A stretch of 64,000 nucleotides of DNA from Sambucus nigra (GCA_949130495.1 OX422211.1:448887219-448951218); one strand, 5' to 3'; shown: positions 10,249 to 22,899, numbered from the stretch's first letter. A program made the numbers and translations. The notes: generated by a model from the sequence alone, not told the origin.

Positions 10249-12608
10249 TGTAGCACCCATAAATTTAATTGGTCGTTATTTAAATTAATTCAGAATTCTG
10301 GGATAAATAAAATTTTGGAATTTATAAATTTTTAGTAATTTAAAATGTTGAGTTTTAATTTTGAAAAGTTGAATTTTAATCAAAATTAAAATAGGAGTTA
10401 AAATGGAAATTTAAACTTAAATTGATTTTTATTTTTCCACGACTGAACCGAACCCATGGCTTTGGCCAGACCGGTTCCCTGGTCTGTTACGCCAAGCAGT
10501 CCTATTTTCTTGGAATTCTTTTACTAATCAACTCTTATTAATTTTGGTATAAAACCAACTCGGAGGTAGGACTTTTAAAACATATTTTCATAAACTCTTA
10601 AGTAGAAGCCTCTCATATTTTACATCTTCTTCAACCTCTAAACCCTATCCCCATTCTACATAACATTCAACTCAAGATTTGTCCAGATTAACTAGGTCTT
10701 TTTAAGAAGCATCAAGAACGGACATTTGTCAACTTTTTGAGAAGAACACATCTTTGAAATTAGAATTCTCATTCAACTCTTATTCAGACATGGATACTTT
10801 ATTCTCTTCATTTAGTATTATGGATTTTAAGTGTCGCCTAAACCTTTAATGACATGTTTTCTTAAAATAAATTAGCGACTTAATTAGAGAAAGTGAAAAC
10901 TAAATTTGGTACTACTTTGATGAAATTTTTTAATATGGAATAAGACTTGAAACCCTTGGGTACATAGGAGAGAGTAATGGGTTTTGGTTATTATGGGTGT
11001 AGGATCGTTGTAGAATTTATGGGGGTTATTTTTAATTGAAATCGGGACGTCTACACACGCATAAAAATTTTGTATTTGATAAAAATGGACAATTTTGGTA
11101 TGCTTCATGAATCTTGTATGTGATTAATCTATAATGATTAAATGATAATAATTGTATTAAGAACGACAATGGTATTATTAATTGAATTAAATTAAATCGT
11201 GCCATCACGAATAAATTTGTGATATTGTTTATATGTGTTGTTGGATTATGTGATTGATTGGTATTGATATGTATCATCGCGGGTACGATTACTCTCACCT
11301 ATATTTTAGGATTCTTTCTAGGTATGAGACTAGTAGGTAGGCCTTAGTTATGATTTACGCTTTCTAGGTATGAAACTAGTGAGTGTAGATTTTTACGGAT
11401 CGGTGATTCCGGGGTGGGGATGATTTTTATGTCATGCCACCGATTAGCTAGTCTAGGTATAAGACTAGGAAGTGTATTAATAGAATCTCGTCACATAATT
11501 AAGGTAGGACGTACTCATGAGTTGGAGACCCTTGGGTATGGGACTAAGGGCATTTTTGAGGATATCACATTGCTAATAAGGGTGGGGTGTATAAATATAA
11601 AATAATGAGAAGGATAATTAATTGAGAATAAATGCCTAAGATAATAAAACGGGTATTAAAAATTATTGGCGATATAATGTACGGGGGCCGACCGTTTAAA
11701 TGGGTCAGCTGGTGTTTATGTCGTGTCGTATGCGGAACCTCGTCATATTGCGGGATCAACAGTTTAAACGGATCAGCTGGCTATTGACGAGAGGAATGTG
11801 GATTTTGGTGGGAGTACCACCTGAGGTGGGAGGACCGCTATAATAATGTGAAATATTGGAGTAAGATTTTTATGCGGGAGTACCGCATTGGATAATAATA
11901 AATTGAGAAGAATGATAAATTTGGTTATTTAATTAAATTAACAATATGGGTCAGTTGGATATTTAAAATAATATTGGTTTAATTTTTGAATAAGAATTAT
12001 TTTGGGTAGTTAGTGATTTATTGTTGTTGTGCCTAATCATATGTCATTTAATTTAAATATTTTATTGTGATATTTATAATGGTTAATGCTATTGTTTGGG
12101 TTCACGGACCCTAATTGGAGGGAGTAGCCGGTATTCATGCTCGGGGTTCTGACCTTATGCGTTGACTAATAATTTTTAGGTATTAGTACTGAAGTAACTA
12201 CACAGGAGTATTTGGAGATATAACTTTGCGGTGCAGTTGGAGTTCATTTATTTTTTGCTTAGTAGTTTAGTTTAGTTTCCATTCCTTTGCAATTATATTG
12301 AGACACAATTTATGAATTTGCTGGGCCATTTGGTTCCACAGTTATTAGGGTTTTATTTAGATATTTCATTATGGTTTCAGCTTATTGGAGGTTATATTAA
12401 TTCAAGTTAGATATTACTGGGGATTAGCATAGTGATGGATTTTATGTCGCATTGATGATTATTATTAATTGGGATTGATTTCATGATTATCTTGTGAAAT
12501 GAATTTTATATGTCTCATATCTTTCATATGCTAATAATGGTATTTAATTTAGTGACATCCCGTGTAGTCTTGGTGGCTGCCAACGCCAGGAATGCGCGGG
12601 GTGTTACA
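10249..12608 (+). mobile_element. Solo LTR with perfect 5-bp target duplication
   Basis: The segment starts TGTAGCACCC and ends GGGGTGTTACA, which are complementary-looking TG...CA ends of the form used by chromovirus LTRs. ATAGA stands directly before it (10244-10248) and directly after it (12609-12613), the 5-bp target duplication expected for a gypsy LTR element. Length is 2360 bases and there is no internal domain, so it is a solo LTR left by recombination between two LTRs. Inside, TCTAGGTATGAGACTAG-like words recur near 11316, 11361 and 11451, and GGTCAGCTGG-like words near 11700, 11770 and 11945. The family is not certain; Tekay-like is a guess from the ends. Confidence 0.85.
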
Positions 12609-12613
12609 ATAGA

Positions 12614-13470
12614 TTTTTCTACTTCAAATGGTGGGGAGAAGGTTGGTGTGGGAGGATCAACCCCCACCTCAAAAGGTGGCCTCAAGGGATTACCAAAAGC
12701 ATCCTCCAAAAATGCTCATTTTAAGCTCTCAAGGCAAAAAAAACCTTTCAAACTCCATGAAAGGTTCCATCATATTCTTCGAAATCCTCCAACACTTCTT
12801 CAAAATTCGTAGCTCTCCTTCTCCATGGTGGAAATGGGTGTATAATGTCCAAATATGGTGGAGTATATAACAAATGTGGGGATGTGAGGTGGAGGGGTGG
12901 TGGTAACATGGTGGTATTTGGTGATGGGAGAGTGTAGGAAGGATAAAATGGTGGAGGAGGACCACATCTTCTAATCTCCCTCTCTTCTTCCAATTTTCGC
13001 AACACAAATGAGCCCAAATCACCCATTTAAAAACCCTCTAAGACCCAAAAATCCGGTTTTGCCCATCTGGGCACACCAATTTCGACAACTCAAAGATTTA
13101 ATAACCAAAATCGTGATAGTGCACAACAGCAAGATTAAACATATTCGAAGTACGTCATTCGAGCGACATGAGCCTCGTTTGAACGACATCTCCATCTCAT
13201 TCAATAAGTGGATTCTAGAGACCTTCGCACGACCTAGAATCGTAATGCAGTGAAATCTCGCTCAAAGATCATATGAACCCCTACTTTACGTGGCTTTCAT
13301 GCGACATTGGGTCTCACTTCTAATGACACCCTTATGCCGTTCGAACGACCAATTTTTCTAGTCTTTTATTTCCTTCAATTTTGACTAACATTTTACAATA
13401 ATTTTCATCAGGCCTTACTCTGTTACATTTCATACAAAATTTAAATGAAATACTAGGGCAGGTTATTACA
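12614..13470 (-). repeat. Possible old LTR fragment, interrupted by the solo LTR
   Basis: Read on the minus strand from 13470 it starts TGTAATAACCTGCCC, very like the TGTAATACC start of Tekay-type LTRs such as the one at 49052. The segment then runs up to the solo LTR insertion point. Its other half would lie left of 10244, but I could not find a convincing end. It contains palindromic words such as GTTCGAAC near 13341. No coding region. Confidence 0.35.
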
Positions 13471-15108
13471 TAATGTGTTATGCAAATTCATTCATAAGTT
13501 AAGATAATAAGGAAAAAAACCACCACAGTGGAAAAAATCTTGGGATGCATGATCTCTATCACTAAATTTGGAAAGAATATTACACATTGAAAGAAGCAAA
13601 TCTTAATACCTAAAATCTCATGAGATGACTTCTTTGAACGTTGAAACATTCCCTCAGTTGGCAAAATCCAGGCATGAATGTCCACCATACATGAGTAGAG
13701 GTCCATTTTCTACGGTGAATCCACATACAATTGAGAAACCTTTCAATGGATTTTCAATTTTGAAATAAGATCTGAGAGTTTGACTTCAAAACTTTATTCA
13801 TCATAGATCAAGTAGTTTTAGAAAAATAAGTTATCTAAATAGAGTGGATCTCATAAAAAACCATAGTTATAAAGTAGGATCTAGGATTCTAAACAGTCAA
13901 ATGTAGAGACATAAAGTAAGTCTCTTAAAATTAGTGAAAAATGTTTGGGAATATTTTATCAAATGAGCTTCTTTCTTTGAAATTAGAACCAAAACAATTT
14001 ATACGACCATTTAAAAAATGACGGATCCATGCTCACGTTTAATACCCTGTATTTTCTGTTCATTATTCAATGTGTAATTGATTATTTTTATATGCTATAA
14101 AATGTGATGTCACTCATTATAATTGATACGTCTTATATAATTCATATGTGAAATTGAACTTAACATACAATAATACATTGATTAAAAATATGGAAGTGAC
14201 TATGTATTACGAGCAACTATGGAATTGTCAAGGAGGAGATAGATATAAAGTGTTTCCTTATTTAATTTTCTCCTCGGTGTCGGGTGCCACAGATTGTGAA
14301 GTAGTTTCTCATATTGTCGTGTTGCACATAATTAATTAATAATTTAATAATTGACTTATTTGACTTGAACTAACTTATATATTGATTTAATAAGATAATT
14401 AAGTTAGAATTTATCATATTCTTGGTTAGTGACATTTAGAATGTTCACATTTGACTTAAAATGGTGGATTTAAGTCTATTGGGTTAGTATAGGGCTTGGC
14501 TAGACTTTTGGGCCATTTGGAGTGCTTTTGGGGCTCATTGGGTTAGGCCTATATTTGGCCAACAATTGGTTAAGGATCTAGAAACAAGAGGCCAATAAGA
14601 ATTGAGGAGCTTGGAAGATTGAAAGCTTGGAATTCACCCAAATTATCTAGGCAAATTTAGTTGCTTTGCTATGATTATTAATCTGTGTAAATATTATTTA
14701 GTTGTTTTTCTATGATTATTTATTGTAATCAAAAGTAATCATATTATATTTTGATTTGTGTACTCTAATTCCTAATTTCAAAATGAATTTAGTGGTAAAA
14801 TTAAGACTAAACCTCGTGTTAATTACAATAGATGATTTGTTATTGAATCTCATGAATCTGGCCTTGAAATTAATTGTAATTATTATAAACAAATTTATTA
14901 CATTGAATCAAGTAAAAGCCTCTTGTTTAATTCAAAATTGAACTCAAGGTTGAGTTGTATTGGGTAGAATATGAACCTAGGGTTTGAAATCTCATATACT
15001 GATAATAATACTCAAAACCTCATTTTAATCCCCCAAAGTATGTAGTTATAGTTTGGTTATTGACCAGGTGTAAATCTAGTGGTCATGTAGGGACACTGTA
15101 GTTGATTA
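13471..15108. other. Unassigned AT-rich DNA
   Basis: No gene, RNA or element terminus was recognised. Open frames are at most about 70 codons and have no recognisable protein features. Confidence 0.4.
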
Positions 15109-15593
15109 GTTTCCCACCGCAATGCAGAAAACTTAAATTTTTACTACACTTGTTTTATAAGTATAGCGACGAGTTCAGGTATCGAATCCACGGATAATGT
15201 TTCTACTTTTTAATTGATTTATTACTTCACAAAATAAAAGTGTAAAAGATGATTTTTTTAATTTTACAGCATTTTATAATATAATTAATCTAGGCATAAT
15301 AAAAAAATAAAAGGTATAGAGGAGAATAATATCCCTCAGCTCAGACTAATTAGCATAAATGGTTACATGTGAAGAAAGGTTTTATCTAGATTAAATATCA
15401 TAAGGTCAATTAATAAAACTTAGAGCTCTCACCACCTTAAATTCTCATAAAGGCTTAATTTGATATTGACGTCAACAAATATTTCCTAAATTACATACGA
15501 AAGATCACAAATATGGGGCATACATTATATACACTATTAAGTTTTATAATCATAAAATCAAGAACAACCTAACCCGTCAAGACTAGCCTAATA
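15109..15593 (-). repeat. Athila-like LTR, 3' portion, split by a solo LTR
   Basis: The reverse complement matches the 3' part of the Athila-like LTR at 56101-57626 in order: a GTTGACGTCAATATC block (GTTGACGCCAAAATC there), GCCTAGATTAAT, TTTACACTTTTATTT, and a run around ACTCGTCGCTATACTT. The end toward 15109 is approximate. The matching 5' portion resumes at 18583 after the inserted solo LTR. It is a diverged relative, not the same family. Confidence 0.65.
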
Positions 15594-18582
15594 TGTAAGA
15601 TCTCGTACTTTTATGGGTATTTAAATTACACGAGTGCTTGTAATTTAATAATTTGAGAAATAAAATGATAGGATTAAATAATAATTGAAAATAATAAAAT
15701 TTATATTTATATGTACTATATTTACTTACAGGAATAAGTAAATGAGTTGGATTATTTTTATATCATGTCGAAGGTGGGGCAAGAGTGACAAGTGGTAATA
15801 TTTTATTCGGAACACATATGTAGAGTTGTGTTGGGTTTAAAAAGTAAATTTTTGATAAGTGACTCGAATGGTGATTTTGAGTGCACTGTGGATCCCGAAT
15901 GGGCCGAAATGGTCAAAATGAAGTACCCAGGGGTAATGTTTGGGTTTCGGGGCCTTTTTGGACTAGGCGGGACTTGGATTTGAGTACACGAGTCATTTTA
16001 TAATTGGGCATACACCCAATTTTAGGTTTAATAAGGGGAGAAGCCTTATTTTGCCAATTAAAATCCCAAATAGAGAGAAACAGAAGAAAGAAAATAAAGA
16101 GAGGAAGAAGAAAGGGAGAAGAAGAAGAGAAATCCGGCCAAACTCTGACAGATTTTTGGGATGAAGTCGTCGGATTTTCCATCAAGACAAGTTTTTAACT
16201 TGCTTTAATAATTTATTCATATTATAGTTGGTGAAAAATATGAATTTTTGGGTTGGGGATTCATGAGAGAAAATGGGTTTTTGGTGAAATGATTTCATAG
16301 AAATTGCATGTGATATTTCTACCATATGAAATCTGAAAAATTGGACCCCATATGATTTATAGAATATTAATAAATAAATATTAGATTAATTCATAGAAAA
16401 GATGTGATCTTCAATGATTCTTGTGAGGATTAAAGAAACCATGAAATTGAATTAAGATAATTTTTTAATCTGCTAGAAATTTTACAGACAATTCAAATGC
16501 ATATCATTTTCTGTGTAATTTGAATTAGATGATGAGATATGAATTAAAAGAAAGGTATAGAAGTTATCTTTCAAATTAGCTTTTAATGATGTCAATTAGA
16601 CTTATGTAGAGTGAGTTATAGCCTTTTTAGTGCAAGGTAGTTAAGCTGCCAGAACAACTGAGTTACAAAAATTTTATAGACAATTCAAATGCATGCCATT
16701 TTCTATATACTTTGAATTAGATGATGAGATATAGATGAAACGAAAGGTATGTAAGTTATATTTATAATTAACTTTTAATGAGGTCAATTGGACTTCTGTA
16801 GAGTGAGTTATAGCTATTTTACTTCAAGGTGTGTAATCTGTCTTAAATTAAAGTTGTGAGAATTTATGATTTTTAAGAGCTCTAATTGGAAAAGGACCCT
16901 TGGGATTCAAATAGGAATTTAGGATGTAATTGGGATACGAGCTAGTTGTTATAAGCTTAATATTTAGAATACAAATTTTGATATTTATATTATAAGTAAG
17001 TGAATACTTATGGAATTAAATGGAATATGTATATTCAGGATTTTAGGCTAATGCTATGAGAGATAGGCATGGATAGCCGAATTTGTTTATATATATACGG
17101 GTATAGAGACAGTATATATATGATATAATTATAAATATATCTGTGTGTGAATGGTAAATTTGTGTGAAGCATACCCCTCTATTGCTATGATGGGAAGTTT
17201 GGCGATGTGGGTGAGGCCCCTGGCTTGAGGAGCAGGGAGCGTATAGTTCCTAGGTCATAATGTCCATTTTATATTGTGTGATTTTTATCAGGGGTAAGAC
17301 GTGGTGGGTATGTTTCGTTCTCATTTCCGTTGAGGAATTATGACCTCTTCCCATACGTTGTGATTTGGTTTTTACCAAGTTGGTGTTAGATTTTGACCGC
17401 TGGTACCCAGAATAGTGTGTGAGTAATTCCCTAAGATGGTGTGTGCGTAATTCCCTGGAAGATGATAGCATTGAGCGACTACATCCATTGAGTTATAACT
17501 CTGAGGGATGGTTATTATACTTATATAAAGTGTGATATATAAGTATGAGTATACTTGATGTGTATAGTATATTGTGTGTATATATATATATATATATATG
17601 AGATGTGAAACATATATATACGGACATAATAAAGAATGGAATGTGAGATAAATTTTGGATCTCCCGGGAGTATAAATCCGAAATAAAATAGGTGATATAC
17701 GTATATAAAGATGAGAATATTATACACGAGGTTAATAACACTAAAACATGAAATAGTGTAAATAACTAGTTAAAGTTATTCATAATGTCAAGATGAATCA
17801 TAAGTGAGAGATTATAATGTATAAGCTCGGGCGATAGCTTAAAATATTTTATATTACACAGGGTACGTGTTAGCGTATGGTGACTTGGGAGTTATGCGAT
17901 GTTCTAGTTAGTCTACGTAGCTAACTAATGTGTTTTAAGATATATGAGTTAGGCATGCACTATTAGAGGAGAGGTGATGGGTATCTCATGTGAGTGAGAC
18001 ACCAGTTTAAATATGGAGAGTATAATATTTTAAATATTAAAGTATGTTAAGCACTTGATAAAATATTTCTAAAACTCGGGCTCTGACCCGTTTCTCTATT
18101 TCCCCTCTCTTGCTATATATGTGTATATATATAAGTGTCTAGACATAGGGACGCCTGCATGATGATTCCTTCAAGTCAGACGTTTGCTGCTGCAGCTGTG
18201 GATGCAAACAGGTTTATTTTAGACGCTTCTATCCTTATGATTTAGATAGGAGGTACTGTAGATACACTCAGGCCGATAGCCCAATTGTATTCATTTATTA
18301 TTTTATCGCCTTTTTGTGCGGCATTCGATTTGATTGTATTATGTTGTACCGAGTGTTCGGTTATTTTATTTCATTTCAGTTTCGTGTATATAAACTGTGT
18401 GAATGTTTTATTTAGTTGGTTTGATTAAAAAGATTTGTTAAATAAAATTTGACGCCCTCCCAATAACTTATTAGTAATTAAATTGGTTTTCGACAGTGAT
18501 GCTAAGAATGAATTGTATGAGATTCCTGTTTTAATCTGGTATCGGATTGATCACCCGGTATTTTATTAGGCGGGGTGTCACA
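15594..18582 (+). mobile_element. Tekay-like solo LTR inserted in an Athila-like LTR
   Basis: It starts TGTAAGATCTCGTAC and ends GGGGTGTCACA, and is 2989 bases long. It is clearly related to the 3' LTR at 49052-51956 (2905 bases): both share the start, a block reading GGTGATTTTGAGTG then AAGTACCCAGGG, and the end part GATGCTAAGAATGA before the terminus. TAATA precedes it and TAATC follows it, a 4-of-5 match to a target duplication. No internal domain is present. It contains a tandem duplication of about 188 bases (16481 and 16669). Its long LTR length fits Tekay/Del chromoviruses. Confidence 0.8.
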
Positions 18583-19370
18583 TAATCTATCACCATAGAA
18601 AATAAACTAAATAATCCAAGGTGAGTTTAATCACCTCAACTATACTTAATTTATCAAGAAAGCATGGTAAATGGCATGATATTAAGGGAAAGTAAGAAGT
18701 AAAGCAGTGAGTCTAATTAGTAAAGCAAGAAAACTAATTTACCAAGATTGAAACTAAAATATAGAGGTTAAATTAAAAGAAAATGAATAGTAACTTTACA
18801 TACCCTAAATAGGCAAACCCCAGGAGAGAGAAAGGAGATAAGCTCTAAATACTACACTAATCTCACCTAAAAAGGTTAGATAAAAACTATAAAATGAACA
18901 AAATAAGATAGTAGGTGGATTAAAAAAAAGAAAATAAATAAAAACCCAAGAAAATATCTAAATTCTAGGATGATCGATTGATCGATGGCTGGGATTGATC
19001 GATCGATCGATGGTTCAAATATCAGCCCATTGACTTCAATGTCTTAACAAAACTGAGAGGATCGATCAACCATCGATTGATCGATGGTTGGAAAATTTTC
19101 CTTCAACCATCGATTGGTGGAAAGACCTATAGGGGCCAATTGATCGACCTTTGGGTTCTATTTTGTGCGGCACTTTTTGCTTCAAAAATGAAAATAGATG
19201 CATCACAAAAATGGCCATAACTTCATCATTTGGACACTAAATGATGCACGGTTTGGGGCCACACGAAGCTAAATCAACGAAATAAGATCCCATGGAGTTC
19301 CACCATTAGGTAAATGAAGCCTAAATTTACTAAAATTCCCTAATACCACGCGGATCCGTTTTATAAATGA
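18583..19370 (-). repeat. Athila-like LTR, 5' portion
   Basis: On the minus strand this has the same architecture as the middle of the 56101-57626 LTR: GATCGATC-rich palindromes, a pyrimidine-rich stretch with CCACCTACTAT (CCACTTACTATAAATA there), a conserved GTATGTAAAGTTACTATTCA-like block, and T-rich DNA. It joins the 15109-15593 portion across the solo LTR. The outer end is lost at or near the foldback element at 19372. Confidence 0.62.
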
Positions 19371-19371
19371 T

Positions 19372-19615
19372 TTTGAGTTGAGTTTTTTTATATAATATTT
19401 TAACATTTCAATAGACCCATATATAAAAAATCAACTCAAAATAACGTTTTTTGCTATTTTAAAAAAAATCGGTCAAACTTTTATAGCTTTTAAAGTGCTT
19501 TAAAAGCTGCAAAAGTTTGACCGATTTTTTTAAAATAGCAAAAAATATTATTTTGAGTTGATTTTTTTTATATGGGCTTATTGAAATGTTTAAACATCAT
19601 ATAAAAAAAATCAGC
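19372..19615. mobile_element. Foldback MITE-like inverted repeat, about 244 bp
   Basis: Nearly the whole segment is one imperfect palindrome centred near 19498. Inner arms carry TCGGTCAAACTTTTATAGC and its complement GCTGCAAAAGTTTGACCGA. Outer arms pair AACATTTCAATAGACCCATA with TATGGGCTTATTGAAATGTT. There is no coding capacity. I could not identify a target duplication or superfamily. Confidence 0.7.
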
Positions 19616-19746
19616 AAAAAAGTAATTTTTTTACTATTTTAAAAAATTGGTATGCACCGTTGGTATGTACCGTTTGGTATGTACCAAAGACTCTCACTAT
19701 ATATATATACATATATTTGCAAAATTGTGCTCAATTATATATGTGG

Positions 19747-19998
19747 AAATTCCGCCAAGTCTCTTCGTTAGCTGTGGGAAAAATCGGCTCGAATCAATTT
19801 TTTTTAGGAACGTATCGAGAGAGAATTTGATTTGGTTAGAAAATGTGTGGTTGGTAAACAAGGATCGATTTTTTTAGCATGGTACGAAATGTATCGTCAA
19901 ATATTTAATATGATTCCACAAGATCTTGTTTTGTTCAAGTAAGGGATTCTAGCCGATTGAAAGGATCTTCTGATCAATCCAGAGATCATTTGAATTCC
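19747..19998 (+). pseudogene. ycf2: Nuclear plastid DNA: fragment of chloroplast ycf2
   Basis: Translation gives [20 protein letters not shown], then [13 protein letters not shown] and, after a one-base insertion in a run of T at about 19868-19874, [19 protein letters not shown] and [12 protein letters not shown]. These are very characteristic of the large plastid protein Ycf2, a component of the chloroplast inner-envelope AAA-ATPase motor complex. Only about 80 codons are present, without start or end, and the frameshift destroys the reading frame. It is therefore a plastid-to-nucleus transfer (NUPT). The right end runs directly into an (AT)n(GT)n microsatellite; the left limit is approximate. 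Confidence 0.9.

Positions 19999-20080
<82 letters not shown>
19999..20080. repeat. (AT)n(GT)n microsatellite
   Basis: About 9 AT units (19999-20016) are followed by about 32 GT units (20017-20080). It directly abuts the Helitron 3' terminus and the ycf2 fragment. Confidence 0.98.
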
Positions 20081-20083
<3 letters not shown>

Positions 20084-21864
20084 CTAGCAGAATGCCCGTG
20101 CCAAAAGGCACGATGAAAATTTCAAAAGCACGTAATAGGGAAACAACAAAAATTTTCAAAGTACATAATTAGAAAACGGCAAAAATATCGTTCCCCAACA
20201 AAATAAACTATAATTTTAAAAAAAATGATCATGATCTACTTTGACCCAAAATAACTATATATGTAAGAAATATAGAAAAATAATGTCTAAGTTCTAAATA
20301 ATGTAAGAAATGAATGATTGCAATGAAATTCCACATAGAATAGAATTACATTCAAAATAGAAATGAATGTCGAAACCCCAATAATTTAAATACAACGAAA
20401 CATGTTCACCCCAAATTCATATGTGATACATCTATGATCTATTCAATCAAACTTCTAAACAAAATCGAGTTCATCACATAAAAGTTATGACAATTACCCT
20501 TAATATTAGAAAGAGACTAAAAAAATCAATTCATATGTGCTTCTAAAATTAATTTGAAATGATGGTTAAAATTGAAGCGGACTGAGTTGATGAATTGATG
20601 TTTGTCTTCAAATATGGGATGGCCTGGGCGGTGGACTGAGATGATGGATTTTAGTTTGTGGGTCCTTTTGTTTGTTATTTGTTGCTAAAAAAACTACCTC
20701 GGAATAAGGTTTTGAGGCAGAACGTGTGTTGCCAAAATGACCTGCTTTGCTGCCTCAAGTGACCTTCTCAACTACCTGCCTCAACTGACCTATTCAATTT
20801 CAAATACACAAAACAACTTATCAGTACCGGATCTCTATTGGAAACTGATGCAATAATGTTTCCAACTACTTTTTCTAAAAAAATGATTGTTAGGACAATA
20901 ATAAAACCCTATTCAAACATTCACCGAAGTAAGCCATACTGTAACTTTTTCGTAACCTGGGAACAAATCCACACTGTAACATTAAAAATGTATTAAGAAT
21001 TTGAGCATATAACACTTCAATGTTGTCTTACTCATCTCATAATCATGTAATATTAATATAAGAGTATGATTGCAACATAAAAATGTAACTATAAAATATA
21101 CATAATGTATCATGAAACTAACTAAAAACCTCCTGATGTAATAATACTACAATGTGAGGTTATCTTTTATGTGCTCTTATGAGCATAAATCCAAGTAAAT
21201 GGGTCTGATTTGTAGCCATATTTCAAAGTCCCTAGCTACAACAACCATAAAAATAGACAAATTAATTGGCATAATTTAGTAAAAGTCAACATATTAATTG
21301 GCATATTTTAATAGCATCCATAAACTTTAGATTAAAGTTGAACCGTTGTTCAAAATGCCAAAGCAAAACCCAAAACAACTAACTGACATGCCTTAGATTA
21401 AACAACCAATTGCTCATTTTTTCAAACACCTAGGGTGCAACATAGACAAAGTGTTGGAAAAAATGCGAAGACATACACAGATGGGATTTTAGAAACAACC
21501 TCTGATGTTTGATATTCTAGTGAAGTGTAGCACATATGAATTCAAAGAAACACACAGTCCTTCAATGTTACCTTTTTAATGTAAACTACTACCGTAACCA
21601 TGTACTTTTTTATGTTATTTCATCAATACATACAAAGTAACGTAGATACGTAAAATGAATTCAAAGAAAGAAAGAAAATCGTGGATAAAATATTAAATGA
21701 AAAACAAACTTGGTATAACTCAAGGACTGCGTTGATTCCAAAGTCGACAGTGATTTAGATCAAACCGAAAAAGGAGCGTTTTCACCTGCAATAAGATTCA
21801 TGCAGTAATTTTAACTTGATGAATATGAGCAGCAGCAAGAAGTCCACATAAAACAAATAATACT

Positions 21865-21968
21865 ATGACATAATCATATTGTTTTCTCCAACGACATAAT
21901 CATACTGTTTTCTCCAACGACACAATCATACTGTTCATACCAACGACATAATCGCACTATTTTCTCCA
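21865..21968. repeat. 26-bp tandem repeat, 4 copies
   Basis: Four units of 26 bases close to ACGACATAATCATACTG followed by TTTTCTCCA. The third and fourth copies differ by a few bases. It lies within the Helitron. Confidence 0.88.
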
Positions 21969-22899
21969 GGTGTTATCCATGCCTATGACTGTCCATGTGC
22001 CTACTCTGCGATGCACCAGTCAACCTAAAAAAAAAACCTTCTCACGGATTGAAAAATTTAGGAGTAGAAAATTTATTACTCAATAAAGAACTGGAAATAT
22101 AAATCAAAATTGTTTAATTTCAGGGTGAACTACTCTTACCTAGAGGTAGTAAGCATGTTTAATTTCAGCGGGAGATGCATCCAAAATCACATGTTTATTA
22201 GATTTGTCTACTGCAAATTCAGAGGAAAAGAGGTAAATACATTTTACTATACATATTACAATCAAGAGGCAAAGAACTGATAAGTTCCAATAATCAATAC
22301 ATAATCAGTACACAATTAGTACCACCATATATGATTAGACATTTTCAAACAATTAATCAGGTGTTTAGAAACATGGGTAGCTCACAAACATCATTGAAAA
22401 ACTAAAATCAGTTGAACAAACACACAAACCATCAATTCAAAGGTAAACCAAAACAATAAATTAGTTATGTACAGTGTTTAAAGTCTTGATTTCAATATCT
22501 AGTTTATCAAGTTGGTGATTAACAAAAGTAGATCCTATAGACTTTAATGACTCTATGAACTTGTATTAGATCCTACGTAGATCCCATAGAAAAGTAATGT
22601 TCCGACAAATACAATAAGAAATCAAATAAGAGAATAAATATTTTTTTAAAATTTTCTTTATATCTTGCAACTATTTTACATATACATGAGTAGTAGAATG
22701 GAATTTAGAGGAGCACGATCTATGCACATTGTAGAAACAAAATTATCACATGAAACACTCTCAATGAGAATAAGTTTTCACATATAGTTAAAAACTAACA
22801 ACTAACCCAGGTCATTTATTTAGGTGTATTCATATTAGTGGCATAGATGAACATATTGCATATGGTTGATGCACATTTTATACAACTTAGATTCTACTG

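Noticed and set aside
12510..13253. Overlapping ORFs of 60-100 codons on both strands
   Set aside because: They cross a solo LTR border or lie in an LTR-like segment; composition follows the repeat.
15913..16198. ORFs with a hydrophobic stretch as a small membrane protein
   Set aside because: They lie in the purine-rich leader part of the solo LTR; the Phe/Leu run is the complement of AAG/GAA repeats.
17493..17741. 82-codon ORF with Tyr/Ile repeats
   Set aside because: It is made by a TA-rich microsatellite inside the solo LTR.
19957..20172. 71-codon ORF across the GT repeat
   Set aside because: The Cys/Val run is the microsatellite read in frame between a plastid fragment and a Helitron end.
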